A DNA stretch of 64,000 nt from Macrotis lagotis (Eukaryota > Chordata > Mammalia > Peramelemorphia > Peramelidae). Position numbers and translations under genes: made by a program. Positions 56,188-64,000 of the stretch are shown in pieces; positions within the stretch are counted from its first letter, which is position 1; every line of letters begins with the position of its first letter. The notes beneath the pieces are model-generated. The model ran no database searches, was not told where the DNA came from, and was given only the letters and a program-made list of their open reading frames with translations. The stretch covers positions 166,038,363 through 166,102,362 of the forward strand of contig NC_133660.1 of NCBI RefSeq assembly GCF_037893015.1, written 5' to 3'.

Positions 56188-56334
56188 TGGCTTTTTTCCC
56201 CCGAGGCAATGGGTTAACTGATTTGCCCAAGGTCACACAACTAGCCAATTATTAAGTATCTGAGGTTGGATTTGAACTCTATTCTTCCTGGCTCCAGGGC
56301 AGGTGTGCTATCCACTGCATCACCTAGCTGCCCT
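56188..56334 (-). mobile_element. tRNA-derived SINE, diverged, antisense
   Basis: CCGAGGCAATGGGTTAACTG to GCATCACCTAGCTGCCC; older than its neighbour. Confidence 0.9.
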
Positions 56335-56492
56335 TATTTTTTTTTTTAGAGTTTTTCAAGGTAAGTGGGGTTAAGCGGCTTGCCCAAGGCCACACAGCTA
56401 AGTAATTATTAAGTGTCTGAGACTGGATCTGAACTCAGGTCCTCCTGACTCCAGGGCCAGTGCTCTGTCCACTGTGCCACCTAGCTGCCCCC
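56335..56492 (-). mobile_element. tRNA-derived SINE, antisense, abutting another
   Basis: CAAGGTAAGTGGGGTTAAGC to TGCCACCTAGCTGCCCCC, head to tail with the copy at 56188-56334. Confidence 0.93.
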
Positions 56493-56589
56493 CCCTTAAT
56501 TCTTAATTATATGATAAGGTTCACCTCTTCATTCAGTGGGCATTGAAGTCCCTACTATTGTAGAAACAAAAATCAAATAATCCCCTGGG

Positions 56590-57100
56590 AAGCTAAAGCA
56601 TGGACCTTGCATCACCCTCTCAGATGAAGACTTAAGTCTTGAACTTGGGATGGAAAATACCATCTACTTCCGCAGAAGGAACTATGGAGTCTGAATGCAG
56701 ACCAAAGTTTGTTTTTTTTAATTTTTTTTTTTTTTTGCAAAGCAAATGGGTTAAGTGGCTTGCCCAAGGCCACACAGCTAGGTAATTATTAAGTGTCTGA
56801 GGTCAAATTTCAACTCAGGGACTCCTGACTCCAGGACCAGTGCTCTATCTACGGCACCACCTAGCTGCCCCTCAATTTTTTAATTTGTTTTATGGTTTTT
56901 CCCCCTTTTTTGTTCTGATTTTTCTTTCACAACATGATTAATATATATAGTATAGCTATATATATATGTATAACTTAGATTATTAACTATGTGAGAGAGG
57001 GGAGGGGGGAAAATGTAGAATTCAAAAGCTTACCAAAAAATGACTGTTGAAAGCTATCTTTGTGTGTAGTTGGGAAAATAAATTTATTTTAAAAAAGGAA
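56590..57100 (+). mobile_element. LINE-1 3' UTR, split by a SINE
   Basis: GGATGGAAAATACCATCTAC and GGAGTCTGAATGCAGACCAA, then after the SINE TTTTTTGTTCTGATTTTTCT and GTTGAAAGCTATCTTTGTGT, ending AAATAAATTTATTTTAAAA. Confidence 0.82.
56722..56873 (-). mobile_element. tRNA-derived SINE nested in L1
   Basis: GCAAAGCAAATGGGTTAAGT to CACCACCTAGCTGCCCC, with TTTTTTAATTT-like sequence on both sides. Confidence 0.92.
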
Positions 57101-57194
57101 GAAATCCTGAGATTATTGCTCCATGACATTTTTCATTGTATTAATTTTACTACCTTTATTTCCTCACAATCTTCACAACCCACCTAACCTATAC

Positions 57195-57216
57195 TGTCAT
57201 ATATATATATATATAG
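57195..57216. repeat. (TA)n run
   Basis: Short TA microsatellite. Confidence 0.9.
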
Positions 57217-57765
57217 TTTACCAGGAAGAAAAAGTACATTTCTCTGAAATATCTCCCAACTTTCTCCAAACTAGACTATGATTCCTACATGGAGGGAAGC
57301 AGGAGATTGGAGCCACCAAGGTCTCTTGTTCTATTGGAGAGATCATAACAGACTCAAATTGTATCTATCTGATCCCCCCCCCCAAGTTTTGCTAGTTTGG
57401 AGGTTCAAGGACAAGTTCTCTAAGTTTTATCTAAAGGCTTAACTTTTCTCACCAGAAGATAGTTTTCAAAAAATTTATAACAAAATGTGAATAAAACACA
57501 ATTATCCAAGGCAACAGGAAATATAAAACAGAAATTTTACAGATTAGACTATACCATACAAAAAACAGAATGAGTGAGCTCTTCCACTGGAAGCAAGAGA
57601 CCTTAGCTCAACTAAAAGAGTCTCCAATATCACCCAAGAGGAAATACAAACCAAAGCCTCTCCTGGGTGATGCTGGGAATCAACAAATATGTTGAGTTAT
57701 TGGCTTTTCTATATATTGACCTTTTCCCTTTAGGGGGCCTTACCCTGAACAGAACCTGGAATGGT
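57217..57765. other. Unassigned flank
   Basis: No recognised repeat or exon between the (TA)n run and the L1 target site. Confidence 0.4.
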
Positions 57766-57779
57766 ATGTGTCCTCTCTT

Positions 57780-58238
57780 TTTTTTTTTTTAAAGATTTTA
57801 TTTTGAGTTTTACAATTTTCCCCCTAATCTCACTTCCCTTCCCCCATCCCCCAATGAAGGCAATTTGCCAGTCTTTACATTGTTTCCATGGTATACATCC
57901 ATCCAAATTGAATGTGATGAGAGAGAAACCATATCCTTAAGGAAGAAACAAAGTACAAGAGATAGCAAGATCAGACAATATCAGGGTTTTTGTCCTTGGT
58001 CTTTGTTCAAACTCCACAGTTCTTTCTCTGGATACAGATGGTATTCTCTATTGCACACAGCCCCAAATGTAATGAGTGAGTCCATCAAGGCTGATCATGG
58101 CTGCCATGCTGTTGTTAGGATGTACAGTGTTTTTCTGGTTCTGCTCATCTTGTTCAGCATCAGTTCATGCAAATTCCTCCAGGTTTCCCTGAATTCCCAT
58201 CCTTCCTGGTTTCTAATAGAACAGTAGTGTTCCATGTG
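57780..58238 (-). mobile_element. LINE-1 3' UTR, young-looking, 5'-truncated
   Basis: Poly(T) lead, TCTTTACATTGTTTCCATGG, CTCCACAGTTCTTTCTCTGG, AGCATCAGTTCATGCAAATT. Target duplication TGTGTCCTCTCTT at 57767-57779 and 58239-58251. Confidence 0.94.
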
Positions 58239-58251
58239 TGTGTCCTCTCTT

Positions 58252-59195
58252 GAAGTCAGATGCTAAAGACAAAGGATCTCTCCTATCCCAAACTCTCACC
58301 AACTCTGAACCCTCAAAAAGACCTGACGCATCAAATAATCATTCTCTTCAATAATTTTATGAAAATCTATCAGACTTCAGTCAGGCCATGTCACAATCTC
58401 TGTACCAGTTTCTTTTCTGTGGATGTGTCCTTGTTGAATTAGTTTCCCTTTCCCTTTGATTTGCTGTAGTTTCCTTTTTCAGTTTGGTGAATTTCTAGCT
58501 GTTTTAACATCCTAAATAATCTGTTTTGTATGCAAAACTATTCATTTGGGCTTCCTTCTAGAAGTTATTTCCTTTATTCTAAATGACATAGGATAAGTCC
58601 TGGAATTGCTGGACCCCTCTCTCCAGTTCTGATTCTACTATTTCTGTTCCAGATCTCTAGCCCTGGAAAATCCATAAACTTCCACCTGCTATGGGGGTAG
58701 AGTCTGGTTGAATCATACTGAGGGATATTGGATACTGGATACTGGATTGATCAGATCCCATTGGGATCTACCTGCAACTGGATAGTTTTAGGTGCTTTCT
58801 CCAGACTGTCATGTGGAACCTGGAACTGGGAAAGAATATTTGTTTTTTTCTATGGGGTGGGGGGTGGGGCAAATATTCAAGTTGGGGGGAGAGGGGAGGC
58901 ATTTCTTAGAGCATATGTTGAAATTTCCAATCCAAGACCAAGTAGAAACTTGGGATAAGACTCCTTCAGGTCAGGGTAGGCTTGTACTATATAATAAGGA
59001 AAGATTCTCCAAGTGGTCTGAAGATGGAAGAATTGATTACAGAAGTTTATGCTGAGTATGCATACAAAAGGGAAAACTGACCATCTGTCTGTCTTTGTGT
59101 CTCTCTCCTTATCTCTGTTTGTTTGTCTCTCTTTCTCTGTGTTTCTGTTAGGTTTGCAACTTAGCAAAGATCTTGAACTCCTCTCTCTTATCTCA
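58252..59195. other. Unassigned flank, GC-richer part at 58590-59050
   Basis: Two open frames (58728-58958, 58792-59055) with no recognised relative. Tandem GGATACT units near 58727-58745. A CT-rich run ends the block. Confidence 0.35.
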
Positions 59196-59199
59196 ACCC

Positions 59200-59470
59200 C
59201 CCACCAAGTCCCCTCATCCCTGGAATGCTCTCAGTCTGACTACTGATCTCTCTGACTTCCTAAAAGTCCCAACTAAAATCCCATCTCCCATAGGAAGCCT
59301 TCCCTAATCCCTTTTAATTCAAGTGCCTTCTCTCTGTTAATTATTTCTATTTGTTCTTTATATTTTGCTTTGTATATATCTGTTTGCATGTTATCATCCC
59401 ATTAGATTATGAACTCCTTGAGGGCAGGGGCTGATATATAGTAGGCATTTAATGTTTATTGATTGATATC
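59200..59470 (+). mobile_element. L2-type 3' end
   Basis: CCTGGAATGCTCTCAGTCTG, AAAGTCCCAACTAAAATCCC, TTAGATTATGAACTCCTTGA, GGGCAGGGGCTGATATATAG. Followed by CT-rich simple sequence to about 59570. Confidence 0.75.
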
Positions 59471-59574
59471 TCTCTGTGTGTCTCTCCCTCTCTTCTTTCT
59501 TTCCCATATATTTCCATCTCTCTTTCTTTTTCTCTCTTCTTTCTTTCATTCTTTCTCACTGTCTCTCCTTTTTT

Positions 59575-60580
59575 GTTTTGAAGCAGAAGGATTTTGTTGA
59601 GTTGCCTCCTGAAAGCTGAGTAGGGAGAAGCTGATGAGTCTTCTACCCAAGTCTATGGTGACCATGTGGACATGTGTTACCTGGGATGCAACCTTTTGAT
59701 CTCTGTGATATCCAGGGGTTCCATCATAATACTTGTAGGCAGTAATAGCCGAATGGAGGCCAACAGCTTCTGAAGTGGCAAGGCAGCCACCTTAAATAAC
59801 ATGAACCTTGCACCAGAAGAGAAGGTTAGATGTTGTGGACTCTAGAAAGACATACATTCTTGGAGCCCAGCAGAGAGTTACACCTAAAGGGGATTTCACA
59901 ATTTCATAGCCCTTAAAAGGAAAAAAAAAGGACTACTTGGCTCAGGAATAAGAAGAACCCTTTTGCCCTTTTTGTTTTCTACACATATGCCTCACTAATC
60001 TTGCACTTTAAATATGAGCCTGCTCTCCCCCTGGATTTATAGGGTGGTGTTAGGAGCAGTCTAGGAAATGAAATGAGATAATCAAAGGTCAGTCTATAAT
60101 TATCAAAAAGAGGTTTACTTAGCTAGAGCATAGAGAGCTGAATATTCAATAAGGATATTGTAGTAGTTAGCTTGAGTAGATATAGCCACCCTTATCTTTA
60201 TATGAAAAGGCATTTGGTAACCAGGACAGGATGGTAGTGATGGGTGTGGTCTATGGTCTATGGACATCTGCCAAATCTGAAGGAACCTAACTCCAGGGTA
60301 GGTGAGCCTTTTATACCCTTAGGTAACCGGGAATCTATCAATTGGCAGGGGTTACCAAGAACTTTGATCCCATTAACAACTTTCTTTTAAAATCTTTAAG
60401 GGAAAAACTAGTCTTACCCACATTGAGGAAAGAGGGGAGATCCCTAGTAGATAGTGATGCCATCAGAAGGGAAATGTTTTACATCATAAACATATCAAAT
60501 ATCTTTTCTAAAACTTTTTTTAGATGATGGTTAGCATACCATTGGGGATTTATGAAGTATAATATTGATATAATGTGGTG
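59575..60580. other. Unidentified block, possibly LTR-derived
   Basis: No match to the LINE or SINE text of the window. 60040-60400 has a transcribed-LTR feel (GGTGTTAGGAGCAGTCTAGG to GAGCCTTTTATACCCTTAGG) but no TG...CA ends with a clear target duplication were found. Confidence 0.25.
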
Positions 60581-60830
60581 GGGCAACTAGGTGGTGTGGT
60601 AGATAGAGAGCACCATGCCTAAAGTAAGCAAAACTCATCTCTGAGTTCAAATCCAGTCTCAGACACTTAGTTGTGTGACACTGAGCAAGTCTCTTAACCT
60701 TGTTGGCCTTAGTTTCCTCCTTTGTAAAATGAGCTGGAGAAGGAAATGGCAAACCATTCCAGCATCTCTTCCAAGAAACCCCAAATAGGCTAAAAAAAGA
60801 GTCAGCACAATTGAAGAAAACAAGCAACTC
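60581..60830 (+). mobile_element. MAR1-like SINE, full length
   Basis: GGGGCAACTAGGTGGTGTGG head, GAGTTCAAATCCAGTCTCAG, GTAAAATGAGCTGGAGAAGG and AAATGGCAAACCATTCCAGC. Confidence 0.88.
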
Positions 60831-62020
60831 TTTTGTTTTTCTCAATCTGATCTGTCTGGCTCTTGCCCTGGCAAGTCAAGGGATTCAAGAATAAGGGGAG
60901 CTACACTGTCACATTTCTCAGTCTCAGAGTCTTAGGGGTAATTCTTGTGGGGGCAAGGTATTCACATGCCTTCCTCCTGAGTTCCCACCAGTGTACTCTC
61001 CATTTAAGCTAAGGCAAGATGATAGTACTAACTTGAATCATGAAACAATTAGAATGCAGAATACCAAGTAATATTAACCATAACATAGCCATCCATCTGT
61101 AAATTCAAGTAACATCTACACTAATGCATGTAGTTTCCATGGAGATAAAGGGCACAAACTAAACAGAATTTGAGAGGTCCATTAGTAAGGAAACATGTGG
61201 CAAGGACAACTGAGAACTACGGGAATTGATGTTGTTGGCTCCTTAGGAAATAGTCTGCACTGTGAGGCACTAGCTAAACAGGTCTGCTTCCCGCTGATCC
61301 AAGGCTGGTCTCTAAGGCATCATTATACTCTTTTTATTAGGATCATTTCCTATAAGCCTGGCATTTCTACAAGTATTCAGGTCTGCATTTTTGGCTGGGC
61401 TGGGGGAGGGAAGGGGGGTTTCCTTCTTCTCATGCCACAGGTGTTAGTAAAGGGCAAGGTAGGCAAGCTTCATCTTTCCCCATTGGCTAGAAATACAAGA
61501 ATGTCCTGGCACCAGGTACTGGCTTGTGAAAGCTGATTGTTCAATTTTCAGGATACCTTGGAAAAAATGGCAAACCCTAGAAATCAGGACTAGATTCATT
61601 TTCTTGTTGATTGTCTAGAATTAATAAGATGATTAAGAAAATGTTTATAATGCAAATTAAGCTTAAAAATATATCTTGCATAATGTTCTTTAGAGAAGAT
61701 TGCTGATCATTTACTCACTCATCCCTGGATAAGCTGCAAAGAATTCTTTCTCTATTAAGCTGCTAGCATCAATCATTTTCTGCCAGTCAATTCCTCTCTT
61801 AGGGACAAGTTCTAAATCTTCATCCAGTTAGTTCAGTAGAAGGGCAATGCAGTCTCAAAGTTCTTCTCTCTGCTCTTGGTATATGAATATAATGCTATGT
61901 TTGACTGGACTCCTTTCTAGAAGCAGAGTAGTCTTAGTTTTGATCACTTTTCTCAACTAGATTTACCTGAGCTACTCTCTCTTTTCATTCAGACATGGGA
62001 CAGTTTCAGTTCTGTTCCTA
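60831..62020. other. Unidentified block
   Basis: Includes a 113-codon open frame (61195-61536) rich in chance-like sequence; no recognised repeat, exon or promoter. Confidence 0.3.
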
Positions 62021-62024
62021 TCCT

Positions 62025-62068
62025 CTCCTGCTTCTGCTTCTGCTTCTGCTTCTGCTTCTGCTTCTGTC
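62025..62068. repeat. (CTTCTG)n microsatellite
   Basis: About seven CTTCTG/CTGCTT units in a row. Confidence 0.95.
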
Positions 62069-62564
62069 TTCACTCAGTTACTTCAGTCTCTTGGATTTCT
62101 TTTGTCTGCCCTGCCTTACAGCAGGTACTCCTTGTATGAAGTCATTTCTACCTTATGGTGAGAAACTAAGGTTCACATCTCTATTGGTCTACTACAAATA
62201 TATAATATATGGTTGTCCCATAGTTACCAAAAAGTTCTAGTTATTAGAGTTTTCCAACTTTAAAGTTCAAAATCTACATTAATAGTGACATATAAACTGG
62301 TTTCTAAGAAATAAGACACTTTGGCCATATTTATCTTTAGTAAGTACTTTCCCCTAAAGATTGCTTTCTCTCCAGTCCTCTCAGAACTGTCTGTTTCTCC
62401 ATAAGTAATTTTATCTGAAGTGTTGCTTGCTTTCTTTTATTTTTTTTATTTTTAGTTTGTTCTTAACTTAAAAAATAACAAATACAATGGGCATTTCCAT
62501 AATCAATGTAGAGTAGGAGAAGACTCCACATGCAACTTTAAATCTCTATTATGTAGAGTTTGTT

Positions 62565-62670
62565 TGCTTTTCAGTTGTTGTTTTCAGCTGTGTCCTACTC
62601 TTTTGCCCCATTTGGGGTTTTCTTGACAGAGTAGCTTGCTATTTCCTTTCCCAGCTCATTTTACAAATGA
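62565..62670 (-). mobile_element. MAR1-like SINE 3' half, antisense
   Basis: TGTGTCCTACTCTTTTGCCC, CATTTGGGGTTTTCTTGACA and CCCAGCTCATTTTACAAATG are the reverse of the tail at 60720-60790. Confidence 0.8.
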
Positions 62671-62859
62671 ACCTAGTAACTTTCAAAACCGTCCTACTTT
62701 TCTATAGTCTTCCTTTTGTTCCCTTCTCTCTTTTTTGGGTGGGGGGGGAGGGTGAGGGTATAAATGGAACTCTATCCCTTGGTCTCTCCTTCCTACCTTA
62801 CCCCTTTCACACTAAATTGAAGAATAAGAAAAAATTGGGGGGGGGAACAAAATTGTATA

Positions 62860-63590
62860 ATTTTTAAAAGTTCCCACATTGACTATATCTAAAAATATGT
62901 CTTTTTTTCATCTTAAATGGAGGGTATGCTTCAGCATCTGTCCTTTGGAATTGTGGTTTGGCATTGCAGTCATCAAAATATTTGAGTCTTTCAAAATTGT
63001 CCTTACAGTGCTGTTGTCATTGTACAAATTGTTCTTATTGATGTCTACTTTCCTAAGAATCCATTCATATAAATACTATCAGGGGCAGCTAGGTGGCATA
63101 GTGGATAGAGGACCTGCCCTAGAGTTAGGAGGACCTGAGTTCAAATATGACTTCAGACACTTAATAATTACTTCGCTGTGTGACCTTGGGCAAGTCACTT
63201 AACCCCACTGCCTTGCAAAAAACCAAAACCAAAAAGAAAAAAACAAAAAACAAAAACAACCAGAAAACCCACAAAAATATAAATCCTATAAATAGCTGAA
63301 AAGAGATTCCTTTTGTAATTTCTTATGATGGAATAATATTTCCATTATATTCATACTTTACAATATGTTCAGTCACTCCCTAGTTGATTGATGCATTCAT
63401 ACTTTCCAATGTTGATACAAACAAAGCTGCTATAAGTATTTTTGTACAAATGAATCCTCTTCCTATTTCTTTAATATCTTTTGCTAAGTATTGCTTAGTA
63501 TAGTTGGATCAAAAGGTATATAGTTTGGTGGTTTGGGGGGTATAGTTCCAGATTGTTTTCCAGAAAGACTAACCAATTCACAATTCCAAG
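62860..63590 (-). mobile_element. Old LINE-1 3' UTR, antisense, split by a SINE
   Basis: CTTTGGAATTGTGGTTTGGC, TTATGATGGAATAATATTTC, ATATGTTCAGTCACTCCCTA and TTGGATCAAAAGGTATATAG. Confidence 0.7.
63083..63278 (+). mobile_element. tRNA-derived SINE nested in L1
   Basis: GGGGCAGCTAGGTGGCATAG to ACTGCCTTGCAAAAAACC with a long A-rich tail. Flanks ATAAATACTAT and ATAAATCCTAT. Confidence 0.92.
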
Positions 63591-63735
63591 TCAATTCAGC
63601 AAAAATTTAATAAGTGCTTTCTATGGATCAGACACATTGCTAAGCCCTGGAGACACAAAAGCAAAAAGAAAGGCAATCCCATACCTGAGCTTACATTCTA
63701 ACTGAAAAGACAGCATTGGAAAGTATGAATGCAGG
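63590..63735 (+). repeat. Old repeat (relative of 41925)
   Basis: TTTAATAAGTGCTTTCTATG, GACACATTGCTAAGCCCTGG and GAGCTTACATTCTAACTG. Confidence 0.55.
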
Positions 63736-64000
63736 TAAGCAGGAGCCCCCTGACAACTAAGCCTTGAGTGCTCAGCCTACCAAAGGTAGGGGAGTAGAGA
63801 GAGAGACTTCCGAGGTCTGTCCCCTGTACCTGGAACAGGACTCTGGGGCTCTGACCACATTGAGATCCTGATCGCAGTTTAGCCCCCCCCATAGCGCAGC
63901 AGGGCCCCCCCCACCTCAACCCCGTGGCAGAGGGGTGCACTTGTGGTCATTCACAGACCAGGAGGGAAGACAGAGCCTCACACAGATCCTTTTGGGGGGT
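63735..64000 (+). mobile_element. LINE-1 5' UTR, continues past the window
   Basis: GGAACAGGACTCTGGGGCTC, then TTGTGGTCATTCACAGACCA and GGAGGGAAGACAGAGCCTCA parallel the 5' UTR at 48890-49090. GC-rich, as in 5' UTRs. Confidence 0.65.

Noticed and set aside
58728..59055. Possible coding exon with product WNWERIFVFFYGVGG
   Set aside because: Two overlapping frames, no conserved similarity and no convincing splice sites.
62025..62068. Leucine-rich signal-like peptide (LLLLLLLL)
   Set aside because: It is a CTTCTG microsatellite translated in one frame.
1..64000. Viral genome, CRISPR array or bacterial operon
   Set aside because: No phage, plasmid or prokaryotic coding pattern; introns, SINEs and L1s show mammalian nuclear DNA. 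LTR-like blocks had no readable gag, pol or env.

Overview
This is a stretch of nuclear DNA from a mammal, almost certainly a marsupial. It is AT-rich and intron-dominated. It carries about two dozen copies of one tRNA-derived SINE, whose body reads like known marsupial SINEs (A-box-like head GCTAGGTGGCGCAGTGGATA, B-box GTTCAAATCC, 3' tail TTGCCTTGCAAAAACCTAAA). It also holds several copies of a second, MAR1-like SINE, many pieces of marsupial-type LINE-1, and older L2, MIR and CR1/L3-like repeats. The species cannot be fixed from the sequence alone. There is no sign of bacterial genes, a plasmid or CRISPR.

Two protein-coding genes can be read, and both encode OCIA-domain proteins. The left edge holds the last two coding exons of OCIAD2 on the + strand (1376-1493 and 3806-3887), followed by a clean AATAAA signal. 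OCIAD1 lies on the - strand, tail to tail with OCIAD2. Its eight coding exons run from the ATG at 53310-53312 down to the TGA at 17302-17304. Joined, they give 750 nt, or 249 residues, in one open frame with GT/AG at every intron. Its untranslated first exon should lie in the CpG island at about 55.0-55.7 kb, which has GC boxes, an ETS site and an NRF1-like site. From memory, human OCIAD1 and OCIAD2 are also convergent neighbours, so this looks like conserved synteny. The two genes share intron phase around the homologous exon, the mark of an old tandem duplication with inversion.

Layout: 1-4.0 kb is the OCIAD2 3' end. 4.0-about 16.3 kb is the intergenic gap, filled with L1, L2, MIR and CR1-like remnants and a 190-bp segment duplicated near the OCIAD1 3' end. 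16.3-55.5 kb is OCIAD1: introns of 6.1, 3.3, 9.6, 1.4, 0.4, 14.3, 0.2 and about 2 kb, counted from the 3' end, with most of the length made of nested transposons. 55.7-64 kb is the upstream flank: more repeats, some unidentified sequence and the 5' end of an L1 that runs off the window. No coding exon of another gene was found there.

Both proteins are small two-helix membrane proteins of mitochondria and endosomes. OCIAD1 and OCIAD2 are linked in the literature to respiratory complex III assembly and to JAK/STAT signalling. The novel items are structural: an inverted duplication of about 130 bp inside OCIAD1 intron 7, a duplicated 3'-flank segment with poly(A) signals, a foreign 0.4-kb insert inside an L1, several nested retrotransposon insertions with exact target-site duplications, and a SINE lodged 22 nt from an OCIAD1 splice donor.
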